Positions 27,684 to 36,989 of a stretch of 64,000 nt of DNA are shown here, in pieces. Source of the stretch: Seonamhaeicola sp. S2-3 (GTDB taxonomy: Bacteria > Bacteroidota > Bacteroidia > Flavobacteriales > Flavobacteriaceae); assembly GCF_001971785.1 (NCBI RefSeq), contig NZ_CP019389.1, positions 2,739,001 through 2,803,000 of the forward strand, given 5' to 3'. Under the pieces are notes generated by a model that worked only from the letters and a program-made list of their open reading frames with translations, did not search any database and was not told the origin of the DNA. Positions within the stretch are counted from its first letter, which is position 1; each line of letters opens with the position of its first letter. The position numbers were made by a program, and so were the translations under genes.

Positions 27684-29916
27684 CAGATTGATCTTCTTTT
27701 GATATTAAGGCATTATAAAGTTTTTTCTCAAACTCTTCTTGTTTAAATGGTTTTGGAATTATGTCTGTAAATCCGGCTTCTTCAAACTCATGCATTTTAT
27801 CTTCAATAGTAACGGCAGTTAAAGCAAAAATGGTTAATTCTTTATCAAAAGTTCTTACAATTTTAGTAGCTTCAATACCGCTAATTCCTGGCATGTGGAT
27901 ATCCATTAAAATAACATTGTAATTGTTGTTTTTAATCATATCTACTGCATCTGTACCATTATCAATGATATCACATTTAAGATTCATTTTGGTAAGAATC
28001 TTTTTAGTTATCATTTGGTTTATTTTGTTGTCTTCAACCACTAAAATTTTAACATTAGTTAAATCTAGTGCATCATTATCTTTATCAAAATAAGAAGGTT
28101 TAGTTTCGTTAGCTTCTTCTTCTTTAATAGCAGTAAATTCTAAAGGAATATCAAAGAAAAATGTGGTTCCTTTTCCTAATTCACTTTTAACATGAATTTC
28201 TCCTTTTAAAATATCAATTAAGCCTTTTACAATAGAAAGTCCTAAACCTGTACCACCATATTTTCGGTTAATTTGAATTGAGCCTTGAGAGAAACTCTCA
28301 AACATTTTATCTTGTTTTTCTTGGCTAATACCAATACCATTATCTTCAACTTCAAACCTGAGCGTGTACATTTTGTCCTTTATTTCCATTTGATACACTC
28401 TAATCCATATATCACCATTTTTGGTAAATTTTATAGAGTTGCCTATAAGGTTTATAAGAATTTGAGATATCTTTATTTGGTCTGCAATAAAGTTTTCTGG
28501 TAGGTTTTTATCATATTCAAAATGAATATTAACATTATTGTCTTCTGCAGAATTATTTAATGCAAGAATAATATTGTCTATCTTTTTCTTAAGGTTGAAA
28601 GGTTCTGGTTCTAAATCAACTTTATTGGCTTCAATTTTATTTATTTGAAGAATGTCATTTATAAAAGTTAATAAATAATCTCCAGAGAATTTTAATGATT
28701 TTAAATGTTGAATTTGAGATGGTTTGGGATCTTCTTCTAATAGCATATTACTTAAACCAGTAACAGCATAAAGCGGTGTACGTAGCTCATGTGTTACTGT
28801 AGAAAGGAAGTTTGCTTTAGTTTTAGAGGCTAATTCTGCTTTTTCTTTTGCAATAATAAGTTCTGCATTTTTTTTATGAAGCATATTATTGGTTTTTAAC
28901 CTTATGTTATTGTTTTTGTATAATGATAAGGTTAAAAGCGATAAAATAGTAATAAGAGCAACACTTAAAATAGATATTAAAGTTCTTACACCATCATCTT
29001 CTTTTTCTTCTTTAGCCTGAGCTTCTAATTCTTTAATTCTATCATTACTTTCGTTTAACAAGTATTGGGTTTCTTGCTCTTTGGTAGAGCTTACTCTTGT
29101 TAAGTTTCTTATAGAATCTGATAATTTTATGTAATTGCTTAGGTAGTCTCTAGAAAGTTTATAGTTACCTATATTGTTATATAAATCACTAGTAATAATA
29201 TAGGCATCATTTAAAATAGCAGTAAAATTGTTGTCTTTTGCAATTTGTAAGCCTTCGTTAGCAAGTTCAATAGCTTTTTGGTTATCTCCTAGTTTGTCAT
29301 AAACTAAAGCGTGGTTTAGAAGTCCTTTACTTAGGGTTTTTAATAAGCCTGTTTTTTTAGCTTGAGCTGTTGCTTGTTCTAAAACGGCCCTTGCTTTTTT
29401 GTAGTTTTTTAATAACATAAAGGTTTTACCCTCTAAAAGTAATGTTTTGGCAATACCTTCTTCTAAGCCCTCTTGTTCAAAAAGGTTTTTAGCAGATTTA
29501 AAATAATCTGAAGCTTGGTAATAATCTCCTTTGCTTACATAAACTTCACCTAAAATTTTATAAGAGTTGGCTAAATTTGCATCGTCTTTATTTTCACGCT
29601 GAATTTTAATAGCTTTATTTAATGATTGAAGTGCATTATCATTTTCTTTAATGATAAGTTGAATTTTTCCTTTTATAGCATAAATAATTCCAATACTTTT
29701 TTTGTTATCTGCCTCTTCAGCTAGTTTAAGAGCTTCATCAAGATTTCTTTGGGCATCAAAATAGTTGAAATTTTCCAACTTAATTTGAGCTTGCTCAATA
29801 CGATGGTTAATGTTGTTTTGTTGAATTTCAGGGTCGTCATTAATGGTCTTTTGAGACCAAACAACAACGCTAAATAACATTGTTAAACCGAATATATATT
29901 GCTTAATTTGGGACAT
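27673..29916 (-). CDS. TPR-containing hybrid sensor histidine kinase/response regulator
   Basis: 747 aa. A signal peptide (to about 21) leads to a periplasmic array of about five TPRs (about 35-270), a coiled coil, one membrane helix (about 313-332), HisKA with phosphoacceptor His in STVTHELRTPLYA (about 378), HATPase_c (N-box NLIGNSIKFT, DNGIGIS, GTGLGLSIVKGL) and a C-terminal receiver (VVEDNKINQMI; phospho-Asp in LMDIHMPG). Signals are probably sensed as protein-protein contacts by the TPRs. The output is presumably an HPt protein or autoregulation; no partner gene is next to it. Confidence 0.93.
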   Translation of the reverse strand: MSQIKQYIFGLTMLFSVVVWSQKTINDDPEIQQNNINHRIEQAQIKLENFNYFDAQRNLDEALKLAEEADNKKSIGIIYAIKGKIQLIIKENDNALQSLNKAIKIQRENKDDANLANSYKILGEVYVSKGDYYQASDYFKSAKNLFEQEGLEEGIAKTLLLEGKTFMLLKNYKKARAVLEQATAQAKKTGLLKTLSKGLLNHALVYDKLGDNQKAIELANEGLQIAKDNNFTAILNDAYIITSDLYNNIGNYKLSRDYLSNYIKLSDSIRNLTRVSSTKEQETQYLLNESNDRIKELEAQAKEEKEDDGVRTLISILSVALITILSLLTLSLYKNNNIRLKTNNMLHKKNAELIIAKEKAELASKTKANFLSTVTHELRTPLYAVTGLSNMLLEEDPKPSQIQHLKSLKFSGDYLLTFINDILQINKIEANKVDLEPEPFNLKKKIDNIILALNNSAEDNNVNIHFEYDKNLPENFIADQIKISQILINLIGNSIKFTKNGDIWIRVYQMEIKDKMYTLRFEVEDNGIGISQEKQDKMFESFSQGSIQINRKYGGTGLGLSIVKGLIDILKGEIHVKSELGKGTTFFFDIPLEFTAIKEEEANETKPSYFDKDNDALDLTNVKILVVEDNKINQMITKKILTKMNLKCDIIDNGTDAVDMIKNNNYNVILMDIHMPGISGIEATKIVRTFDKELTIFALTAVTIEDKMHEFEEAGFTDIIPKPFKQEEFEKKLYNALISKEDQSATA

Positions 29917-29935
29917 ATTATTTCAATATTACCGA

Positions 29936-29943
29936 CAAATATA
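29936..29943 (-). promoter_or_regulatory. -7 promoter element of the hybrid kinase gene
   Basis: The minus strand reads TATATTTG (TAnnTTTG), 19 nt before the ATG. Confidence 0.6.
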
Positions 29944-29944
29944 A

Positions 29945-30961
29945 TTATTTTATCGACAAAATACATCTTTTTTCCGATAAATTGCATAATAAGTCAATTA
30001 TTCGTGTAGAATACCCAGTTTCATTATCATACCAGCCAATGATTTTAACCATGTTACCAATAACAGATGTCATTTGAGAATCAAATATGCAAGAATGTTT
30101 ATTCCCAATAATATCTATTGAAACAATAGGGTCTTCTGTATATTCTAAAATACCTTTATAACTATTTTCTGAAGCACTTTTAAAAGCATTATTAATATCT
30201 GCAATGGTAACAGAATCTTTTACATTAAAAGTAATATCTGTTAAAGAACCATTTATAACAGGAACCCTAATACCACAACCACCAATTACACTTGATAGTT
30301 CTGGGAAAATTTTTGTTAATGCTTTTGCTGCACCTGTTGTTGTTGGAACTATAGATTGTCCTGCAGCTCTAGAACGACGTAAATCTCTATGTGGTTGATC
30401 ATGTAAACTTTGATCTGTAGTATATGAATGAACCGTTGTTATGTAGGCTTCATTTATACCACAAAATTTATTAATAACATCAAACATAGGTGCTGCATTG
30501 TTGGTGGTACATGATGCGTTAGAAACAATACGCTCTGTACCGTCTAAAATGTGATCGTTTACACCTAAAACAATTGTTTTAATATCATCATCAAGAGGCG
30601 GCACACTTAAAATTACTTGTTTAGCACCATTTTTTAAATGATATTCTAAGTCTGAAGTAGTTTTAAATTTTCCAGTAGATTCAATTACAAAATCAACATT
30701 ATACGGAGTCCAGTCAATGTCTTTTGGGTGTTTTTTGTTTAATAACGGAATTGTTTCTTCATTTACAATAACATTATTTTCATTTGAAGAAATAGTACCG
30801 TTAAAAAGTCCGTGAACACTATCATATTTAAGAAGGTGGCTTAAAGTTTTGGCGTCTGCTAAATCATTAATAGCCACCACTTTTATGTTTTTATAATCTT
30901 GAAGTAATTTAAAAACGCGTCTGCCTATTCTTCCAAAACCGTTTATAGCAACAGTAATCAT
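29945..30961 (-). CDS. gap: Type I glyceraldehyde-3-phosphate dehydrogenase
   Basis: 338 aa. It oxidises G3P to 1,3-bisphosphoglycerate. The NAD-binding N-terminus is INGFGRIGRRVFKLL, the catalytic Cys is in SNASCTTNNAAP (about 152), the catalytic His is in TTVHSYTTDQ (about 179), and the ending WYDNETGYSTRIIDL is conserved. It starts 2 nt after the lipA stop, so the two genes are translated from one mRNA. It may be one of several GAPDH paralogues, since the sequence differs from the most typical glycolytic copies. Confidence 0.93.
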   Translation of the reverse strand: MITVAINGFGRIGRRVFKLLQDYKNIKVVAINDLADAKTLSHLLKYDSVHGLFNGTISSNENNVIVNEETIPLLNKKHPKDIDWTPYNVDFVIESTGKFKTTSDLEYHLKNGAKQVILSVPPLDDDIKTIVLGVNDHILDGTERIVSNASCTTNNAAPMFDVINKFCGINEAYITTVHSYTTDQSLHDQPHRDLRRSRAAGQSIVPTTTGAAKALTKIFPELSSVIGGCGIRVPVINGSLTDITFNVKDSVTIADINNAFKSASENSYKGILEYTEDPIVSIDIIGNKHSCIFDSQMTSVIGNMVKIIGWYDNETGYSTRIIDLLCNLSEKRCILSIK

Positions 30962-30963
30962 TT

Positions 30964-31842
30964 TTAATTGATGTGTTTTTGAGCTCTGTATGATGAACGT
31001 ACTAAGGCGCTACTTTCTACATGACGGAAACCTAGTTCTAAACCAATTTCTTCGTATTCTTTAAATTGGTCTGGATTAATAAATTTTTGTACTGGTAAAT
31101 GTTTTTTACTTGGTTGAAGATATTGACCAATAGTTACAACATCTACATCATGAGCTTTTAAATCATGAAGTGTTTCAATAACTTCTTCTCTGGTTTCTCC
31201 TAAACCAAGCATAATACCAGATTTTGTACGTCTTTGTCCTTGTTGTTTTAAGTATTTAAGTACGCCTAAACTTCTATCATATTGAGCTTGTATTCTAACA
31301 GATCTAGTTAAACGTCTTACAGTTTCAATATTATGAGATACTACTTCAGGAGCTACATCAACAATTCTGTCAATATGTTGTTCAACACCTTGAAAATCTG
31401 GAATTAAGGTTTCTAAAGTTGTGTCGGGGTTCATTCTGCGTACAGCTTTAACAGTTTCTGCCCACATAATGCTACCCATATCTTTTAAATCGTCTCTATC
31501 AACACTGGTTAAAACGGCGTGTTTGATATTCATTAACTTTATAGATCGAGCTACTTTTTCGGGTTCGTCCCAGTCTACAGACTCTGGTCTACCGGTTTTA
31601 ACACCGCAAAAACCACAAGAGCGCGTGCATATATTACCTAAAATCATAAAGGTAGCGGTACCTTCGCCCCAGCATTCACCCATGTTAGGGCAACTTCCTG
31701 AAGTACAAATGGTATTTAATTTATACTTATCTACCAAACCTCTTAACTCTGTGTATTTTTTTCCGGTAGGAAGTTTTACACGAAGCCATTTTGGTTTTGG
31801 TTTTTTTTCTGGTAATATATTAGATGTTGTTTCTTTTTGCAT
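30964..31842 (-). CDS. lipA: Lipoyl synthase
   Basis: 292 aa from the ATG at 31842; a TTG seven codons upstream opens the frame but lies in the promoter, so I reject it. It is a radical AdoMet enzyme that inserts two sulfurs into octanoyl-protein. The auxiliary cluster cysteines are in [12 protein letters not shown] and the radical-SAM CxxxCxxC is in CTRSCGFCG. The C-terminal RSSY motif that caps the auxiliary cluster is present (VRSSYRA). It forms an operon with gap. Confidence 0.96.
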   Translation of the reverse strand: MQKETTSNILPEKKPKPKWLRVKLPTGKKYTELRGLVDKYKLNTICTSGSCPNMGECWGEGTATFMILGNICTRSCGFCGVKTGRPESVDWDEPEKVARSIKLMNIKHAVLTSVDRDDLKDMGSIMWAETVKAVRRMNPDTTLETLIPDFQGVEQHIDRIVDVAPEVVSHNIETVRRLTRSVRIQAQYDRSLGVLKYLKQQGQRRTKSGIMLGLGETREEVIETLHDLKAHDVDVVTIGQYLQPSKKHLPVQKFINPDQFKEYEEIGLELGFRHVESSALVRSSYRAQKHIN

Positions 31843-31860
31843 TGCTAAAAAAATGAGATG

Positions 31861-31868
31861 CAAAGATA
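31861..31868 (-). promoter_or_regulatory. -7 promoter element of lipA-gap
   Basis: The minus strand reads TATCTTTG, a perfect TAnnTTTG, 18 nt before the chosen lipA ATG. This supports that start and predicts a short leader. Confidence 0.65.
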
Positions 31869-31962
31869 CAAAGTATTCTTTTAAAATTTGGTAAATAGCC
31901 GTAGGCTAAATGCCTTTAAAAACCTAAAACAAATTAGTTTAAACGAAGAGATTATTCTAGGA

Positions 31963-32508
31963 CTAAGATTTTTGAATAATTTCTGCCAATAACTTTTTAG
32001 CTCTTAGTAATTTAACCTTAACATTGTTAATAGGTTCATTTAATTCATTTGATATTTCTTTATAACTTAACTCTTGAAAATAACGCAGATGAATTACTTT
32101 TTGATAATGTGGTTTTAATTTTTTTATATCTCTAAGTAATTTGGCTAAATGTTGTTCTGTAATTAATTTATCTTCAATAGAAGGCGATTCATCTAAAATT
32201 TGAAGAATAGAGTCTTCTTCATTTGAAACTACTTGAGAAATAGATTTTTTTTCTTTTCGTAATAAATCAATATGAATGTTTTTAGAAATGGTTATTAGCC
32301 ACGTTTTAAATTTATATTTATTATCAAAAGTTTCAATTCTATCAAAAGCTCTAGAAAAAGTTTGAATTGTAATATCCTCGGCATCACTTTCGTTTTCCAC
32401 ACGTTTTAATTGAAAGCCGTAAACATCATCCCAAAAGGTATCTAGTAGGTAATTAAACGCTTTTTGGTCATTTTCTTTTGCGCGTTTAATAGCATTATTT
32501 ATTTCCAA
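31963..32508 (-). CDS. ECF-type RNA polymerase sigma factor
   Basis: 181 aa. Region 2 (about 10-80: FNYLLDTFWDDVYGFQL, DAEDITIQTFSRAF) and region 4 (about 125-178: LKPHYQKVIHLRYFQELSYKEISNEL) are intact. No anti-sigma gene is adjacent. Its start overlaps the end of the glycosyltransferase gene by 10 nt, so the two are translationally coupled, which hints at a link with envelope glycan synthesis. Its regulon is unknown. Confidence 0.93.
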   Translation of the reverse strand: MEINNAIKRAKENDQKAFNYLLDTFWDDVYGFQLKRVENESDAEDITIQTFSRAFDRIETFDNKYKFKTWLITISKNIHIDLLRKEKKSISQVVSNEEDSILQILDESPSIEDKLITEQHLAKLLRDIKKLKPHYQKVIHLRYFQELSYKEISNELNEPINNVKVKLLRAKKLLAEIIQKS

Positions 32509-33608
32509 TGGTTAGGTTTTGAAATAAGATTGTTTATAAATATAGTTAATTGTGTAATAATTAAAAAAACTTCTAGAAAAGGGAGTAGCCAAAGCACATC
32601 TTTTTCGTTTAGTTTTTTAGCTGATAATCCGTAAATTACATATTGTACGGTTATTTTTAAAATAAATAGGGTTAGTACTATTTGCCAATTATAAAGTGTT
32701 GCAATTAGTATAAACGCTAAAAGCCAAAATAAAAATTGTGTACAGTAAATAAGTGTTAATAAAGCTTTATGTTTTAGTTTGTAATGATTTGCTGTAGAAA
32801 TGTGTCTTCTTTTTTGTTTATACCAATCTTTTAGAGTGGTTTTAGGATTAGAGATAGTAAAACTTGGTTCTGAATAACAAGTGGCAGTATTATTTTTTGT
32901 AGCAATTTGATTTACAAACAAATCATCATCACCAGATTTTATTTGAATGTGATTTATAAAGCCATTAGCCTTAAAAAATTCTTTTTTAGTGTAGGCTAAA
33001 TTTCTACCAACTCCCATATAAGCTATACCTAGTTTTGCAAATGAAAAATATTGAATTGCAGTAACCAATGTTTCAAACCTAACCAGTTTATTTAGTAAAG
33101 ATTTTTTTATTTTTGAATAAGCGCCATACCCTAAAACAATGCTCTTATTATTAAAATGTGACGCCATTTCACTAATCCAGTATTTTGAAATGGGTTTACA
33201 ATCGGCATCTGTAAATAAAAGAAACTCGTTAGTCGAGGCTTTTATACCAAGTGTTAAAGCGTACTTTTTATTACCCCAAAAGGCTTCTACATTTTTTACG
33301 TCAACAATTTTAATATTGTTGCTCTGTTTTTTGAAAGTCTTCATTACTTCTAGAGTATCATCTGTTGAAGCATCATTAATGAGAACTATTTCAAAATTTG
33401 GATAATCTTGATTGATTACAAAAGGTAAAAAGTTTTTTAAATTTTCAGCTTCATTTTTAGCACAAATTATAACTGAAATAGGAATCTTTTTTACAGATTC
33501 TTTTTTTTGCTTAGAGAATGAAAATTTACCGAATAAAAAAAAGTAAATAATAACTTGAATACAAACTACACTAATAAATGTATAGTAAATAAAATCAAGT
33601 AAACTCAT
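32499..33608 (-). CDS. Membrane-anchored family 2 glycosyltransferase
   Basis: 369 aa. It has an N-terminal membrane helix (about 5-27), a GT-A domain with SVIICAKNEAENL (about 45), LINDASTDDT, the DxD motif FTDADCKP (about 135), GDDDLFVN and a QKRRH motif (about 265), then two or three C-terminal helices (about 280-355). It probably adds a sugar to a lipid-linked or surface glycan at the inner membrane. It overlaps the downstream ECF sigma gene, and a 67-aa membrane protein gene lies 6 nt upstream. Confidence 0.9.
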   Translation of the reverse strand: MSLLDFIYYTFISVVCIQVIIYFFLFGKFSFSKQKKESVKKIPISVIICAKNEAENLKNFLPFVINQDYPNFEIVLINDASTDDTLEVMKTFKKQSNNIKIVDVKNVEAFWGNKKYALTLGIKASTNEFLLFTDADCKPISKYWISEMASHFNNKSIVLGYGAYSKIKKSLLNKLVRFETLVTAIQYFSFAKLGIAYMGVGRNLAYTKKEFFKANGFINHIQIKSGDDDLFVNQIATKNNTATCYSEPSFTISNPKTTLKDWYKQKRRHISTANHYKLKHKALLTLIYCTQFLFWLLAFILIATLYNWQIVLTLFILKITVQYVIYGLSAKKLNEKDVLWLLPFLEVFLIITQLTIFINNLISKPNHWK

Positions 33609-33614
33609 ATAGAT

Positions 33615-33818
33615 TTATGAGTGTTGAGGTTCATTACAATCGGCAAATTGATCTGGTGTTTTACCACAAAAGCCACAGGCTTCTCCATTTTTGTTTAACA
33701 TGGGGTTTTGGCTAGCACATGTTCCTGAAAATTTACCGTCTTTTTTTGCCCAAATTTTAATGGCAATTCCTGCTATGGCTAACCCTAATATTGCTACGGT
33801 GATTAAAAAAAGTTTCAT
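33615..33818 (-). CDS. Small cysteine-rich membrane protein
   Basis: 67 aa. One N-terminal membrane helix (LITVAILGLAIAGIAIKIW, about 4-22) is followed by a soluble tail with Cys in GTCASQ, ACGFCGK and ADCNEP, a CxxC-centred set that could bind a metal or form disulfides. Such proteins are common next to flavobacterial envelope genes but have no known role. It lies 6 nt upstream of the glycosyltransferase gene and probably heads that operon. Confidence 0.75.
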   Translation of the reverse strand: MKLFLITVAILGLAIAGIAIKIWAKKDGKFSGTCASQNPMLNKNGEACGFCGKTPDQFADCNEPQHS

Positions 33819-33958
33819 TGGAAAATATTTTATGCAAAGGTAACATTTTTATCAATTATTTGTGCTGAATATGATAAACATTAACTATGTGACTAATTGC
33901 CTGTTTTAGTGTCATATATATAATTTATTAACAAATACTAACTAATTAAATTTGAATT

Positions 33959-34387
33959 ATGAAAAAATTATTCGCAGAGTTTTTCGGAACATTTTGGCTT
34001 GTTTTTGGTGGTTGTGGTAGTGCTATATTTGCAGCCGCTTTTCCAGAATTGGGTATTGGTTTTGCAGGTGTTGCATTAGCATTTGGTTTAACTGTTTTAA
34101 CTATGGCATTTGCCGTTGGGCATATTTCTGGAGGTCATTTTAATCCAGCAGTATCTTTTGGTTTATGGGCAGGAGGTAAGTTTGAAGCTAAAAATTTAGT
34201 GGGCTATATTATTGCCCAATTAATTGGTGGGTTGGCCGCTGCTGGATGTTTATATTTAATAATAACTAATAAAGCAGGTTTTGATTCTATTGGAGGGTTT
34301 GCAGCTAATGGTTATGGTGCGCTTTCTCCAGATGGTTATTCTATGACAGCTGCTTTAATAGCAGAATTTTTGCTAACAGCTTTTTTC
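33959..34387 (+). pseudogene. aqpZ: Aquaporin Z, N-terminal part interrupted by an IS
   Basis: Codons 1-143 of a MIP-family water channel: first helices, the first NPA box [14 protein letters not shown] (about 60-73) and helices 3-4. At LLTAFF the frame enters the ISAon1-like element and ends 23 codons later at 34459. The second half resumes in frame at 35855. Removing the IS and one copy of the duplication gives an intact 228-aa protein, the usual AqpZ length. As it stands, the channel lacks its second NPA half and should be inactive. Confidence 0.93.
34380..34387 (+). repeat. Target-site duplication, left copy
   Basis: CTTTTTTC, identical to 35847-35854 on the other side of the element. 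The 8-bp length is typical of ISL3-like transposition. Confidence 0.9.
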
Positions 34388-34448
34388 GGATCAATCTCAA
34401 AAGTTGGGTCTAAAGAGAAAAATAATTTTCTTTGTACTTTAAATTATA

Positions 34449-34835
34449 TTGATGAATAAAGACACTGAGTTATCCTTGTTAAGTTTAATATTACCAGAAG
34501 GAATATTAGAGTATTTTGATATTGTTGGATTCGATAAGAAGCCTATAAAGCATGTTTTATATGAGAACCGTCTAACGATATATTTGGAGGAGAAAAAACA
34601 AATACCATCTAAGTACAAGGATTGCAAGTATAAAGCCAGTGGCTTCATGGAGCCTCGAATAATCGAGGATTATCCCGTTCGAGACAATCTACTATCATTA
34701 AATCTTAAACGAAGGCGTTGGGACGTTCTACTTGATAAAAAGAGGATTAAAGTAAGTCGTGAATGGGATGAATTTATTGCACAGGGAACTCGAATATCAA
34801 AAGAGTTTGCTGCTTTTTTAAAAGAAATCGACTGA
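34449..34835 (+). CDS. ISAon1-family transposase N-terminal region protein
   Basis: 128 aa (the start could also be the second Met at 34452). It has a small helical/zinc-free DNA-binding type N-terminal region with [31 protein letters not shown] and a basic C-terminus. In the family this frame precedes the catalytic frame and the two are thought to act together. It ends at 34835, 43 nt before the ATG of the catalytic frame, which is in a different frame. Confidence 0.82.
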   Translation: MMNKDTELSLLSLILPEGILEYFDIVGFDKKPIKHVLYENRLTIYLEEKKQIPSKYKDCKYKASGFMEPRIIEDYPVRDNLLSLNLKRRRWDVLLDKKRIKVSREWDEFIAQGTRISKEFAAFLKEID

Positions 34836-34878
34836 TAATACTGCTCTGAGCAGCCAACAACTTGGGCGCCAGTATGGT

Positions 34879-35814
34879 ATGTCCGGAAAAAGGCTTCAAA
34901 GACATTATAAGGATCACTTAAGTGATTTTAAGCAATGGGAGCATAAGAGTCATGCTAAACAGTGGCTTGTTTTCCCTGAAAACTTAGGTTCTTATTTATC
35001 CATTGATGAGACAGCGCTGTCCAAGGGAGAGCTCTATACCATCATTACCAATAAGAAGGCCAAAGGAAAGAAAGGGGCTTTAGTTGGGATATTCCACGGA
35101 ACTAAAGTGGAGCCTATTATCGAACAACTCTTGAAGATCCCAGCAAAAAAGCGTGCTAAAGTGAAAGAGATTACCTTAGACATGGCTAACTCTATGAAAA
35201 CAATCTCCACTAAATGTTTCCCGAAAGCCATCCAAGTAACAGACAGGTTCCATGTACAGAAGCTGGCAATAGAGGCGCTCCAAGATCTTCGTATCAAATA
35301 CCGATGGGAAGCTTTGGATCAAGAAAATGAACAGATAAAGCTATCTAGAGCTGCCGACAAAGAATTTAAACCTGTAACTTTTTCTAATGGTGATAGCTCA
35401 AAACAACTCCTGGCCAGGAGTAGATATCTACTGTATAAATCCCCAGATAAATGGACTCCAAATCAGAAAGAGAGGGGACAGATATTGTTTAATGAATACC
35501 CAGAATTAAAGAAAGCTTATGGACTTGTTCAAGGCTTGAGGAATATTTTTAACCAAGCCATAGATATTAAAGTAGCTTACACCAAACTAGCCCACTGGTA
35601 CAAAGATGTAGAGGAGTCAGGATTTAAGAGCTTCCAAACGGTAGCCAATAGTATTACTTTAAATTACCGCTCTGTACTCAACTATTTTATAAACAGAAGT
35701 ACTAATGCTTCAGCTGAATCCTTTAATGCCAAAGTAAAGGCTTTTAGATCTCAATTTAGGGGAGTCAGGAATACGGAATACTTCTTATATCGCTTGATTA
35801 AATTATATTCTTAA
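34879..35814 (+). CDS. ISAon1-family transposase, DDE catalytic part
   Basis: 311 aa, ISL3-type DDE domain: Asp in [14 protein letters not shown] (about 40), Asp in [18 protein letters not shown] (about 115) and Glu in [20 protein letters not shown] (about 285). The open frame continues upstream of the ATG to near the end of the first ORF (TALSSQQLGRQYG), so a joined product is conceivable. However, the needed shift is +1 or -2 and no slippery site is clear. The catalytic domain is full length. Confidence 0.88.
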   Translation: MSGKRLQRHYKDHLSDFKQWEHKSHAKQWLVFPENLGSYLSIDETALSKGELYTIITNKKAKGKKGALVGIFHGTKVEPIIEQLLKIPAKKRAKVKEITLDMANSMKTISTKCFPKAIQVTDRFHVQKLAIEALQDLRIKYRWEALDQENEQIKLSRAADKEFKPVTFSNGDSSKQLLARSRYLLYKSPDKWTPNQKERGQILFNEYPELKKAYGLVQGLRNIFNQAIDIKVAYTKLAHWYKDVEESGFKSFQTVANSITLNYRSVLNYFINRSTNASAESFNAKVKAFRSQFRGVRNTEYFLYRLIKLYS

Positions 35815-35846
35815 AATGGTAAAAACCCAGATTTTGGACTTGATCC

Positions 35847-35854
35847 CTTTTTTC
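35847..35854 (+). repeat. Target-site duplication, right copy
   Basis: CTTTTTTC, the second copy of the 8-bp repeat flanking the ISAon1-like element. Confidence 0.9.
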
Positions 35855-36112
35855 TTATTAATTATTTTAGGAAGCACAAATAAAAGAGCACCTAAAGGGG
35901 TTGCTCCTATAGCTATTGGTTTAGCACTTACTTTAATACATTTAATTAGTATTCCAATTACTAATACATCGGTTAATCCTGCTCGTTCAACTAGTCAAGC
36001 GTTATTTGCAGGTGGAGAATATACAGCACAACTTTGGTTATTTTGGGTTGCGCCTATTGCTGGTGCTATTGTTGCTGGATTTATACATAAAACCTTATTT
36101 GATAAAGAGTAG
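35855..36112 (+). pseudogene. aqpZ: Aquaporin Z, C-terminal part
   Basis: Codons 144-228 plus stop of the interrupted channel, reading [13 protein letters not shown], then the second NPA box [13 protein letters not shown] and the last helix [16 protein letters not shown]. An ATG inside the IS end (35816) opens a frame through this half, but a product of it would lack the first half of the pore. Together with 33959-34387 it is one broken aqpZ gene. A terminator follows at 36133. Confidence 0.92.
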
Positions 36113-36132
36113 TTTATAATGTATTTGAAAAT

Positions 36133-36166
36133 AAAAGCCTCGTCTTAATTAAAACGAGGCTATTTT
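36133..36166. terminator. Terminator after aqpZ
   Basis: AGCCTCGT and ACGAGGCT form a stem closed by AT pairs, flanked by A and T runs, between convergent aqpZ and the anti-sigma gene. Confidence 0.85.
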
Positions 36167-36189
36167 ATTTTGAAGTATTTAATATTTGC

Positions 36190-36978
36190 TTAGTGCAAAC
36201 TAATTTCTGCTACTTTTTTATCTAATGAAGCTATTTTATTACCTCCTTTAGGTTCAATAGTTATATTTAAAGCTAAGGCGTCTTCGGCATAAGGAATATT
36301 CATGAGCTTTCTATCGGTTTCATTTAAAATACCCAAGCTTACCATTTTACCTTGAATGTCTGCCCAAATTTGATAGCATTGTTCTTCTGGTAATTCTGGT
36401 AAAGAAACTACATCAATCATAGATGTTTTTTCTTTAGGGTTTATGTAGGCTACCGTTTTTAATTCTTTAGCTCTTTCATTACCGTTAATGATATATTTCT
36501 CTGTTTCTGGGTTGTTAAGCTTTAATAATTGACGCATAACATTGTCTAACATTTTATTGTTTTGTTCAATATCACTACGTAAATCAAAAATTTCATCAAC
36601 AACAACCTGATTTTCCTCTGCTAGTTTTTGATTTTGATTATACAAGAAATATGATGTACAAGCAAAAACAACGGCAGCAACACTAGCGGCTATAGAGTAT
36701 TTATACCAAGTTTTTCTGCTTCTAGTTGTGTTCATTTTCACCACAGGGGCTTCATCAAGTTCTTCTAAAATATTATTTAAAATATGTTTAGGAGCTTCAA
36801 CAGCATTACTTTTAGCTACAATCTCTAAGTTTTGCTGTAAGGTGTCGTACGTATTCTGTACTTCTGGGAATTTCGAAATATAAGATTCAACCATTTCTGT
36901 TTCGGCAGAAGTAGTTTCACCTATTAGATATTTTTCTAAAAGGCCAGAATTTAAAAAAGTAGTTATTTTCTCATTCAT
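36190..36978 (-). CDS. Anti-sigma factor, RskA type
   Basis: 262 aa. It has an N-terminal cytoplasmic anti-sigma domain (about 1-85), one membrane helix (YSIAASVAAVVFACTSYFLY, about 92-111), a coiled coil (about 113-150) and a periplasmic RskA C-terminal domain (about 155-262, with LPELPEEQCYQIWADIQGKMVSLG). It should sequester the sigma factor encoded immediately upstream and release it after periplasmic signalling. The gap to the sigma gene is 11 nt, and both genes run in the same direction. Confidence 0.9.
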   Translation of the reverse strand: MNEKITTFLNSGLLEKYLIGETTSAETEMVESYISKFPEVQNTYDTLQQNLEIVAKSNAVEAPKHILNNILEELDEAPVVKMNTTRSRKTWYKYSIAASVAAVVFACTSYFLYNQNQKLAEENQVVVDEIFDLRSDIEQNNKMLDNVMRQLLKLNNPETEKYIINGNERAKELKTVAYINPKEKTSMIDVVSLPELPEEQCYQIWADIQGKMVSLGILNETDRKLMNIPYAEDALALNITIEPKGGNKIASLDKKVAEISLH

Positions 36979-36989
36979 GACTTTATTAA

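Larger units (their letters stand above)
34388..35846 (+). mobile_element. ISAon1/ISL3-like insertion sequence, 1459 bp
   Basis: Terminal inverted repeats begin GGATCAA at both ends; aligned over 22 bp the left end and the complement of the right end share 17 positions, including CAAAA and GGGT blocks. The element is flanked by the 8-bp duplication CTTTTTTC and holds two transposase frames. It interrupts aqpZ in codon 143. Gene content matches what is usually annotated as ISAon1 family. Confidence 0.92.

Noticed and set aside
34801-34879. Programmed -1 frameshift joining the two ISAon1 frames
   Set aside because: The T-run near 34813 would give a -1 shift, but the second frame lies at +1 (or -2); no matching slippery site was found.
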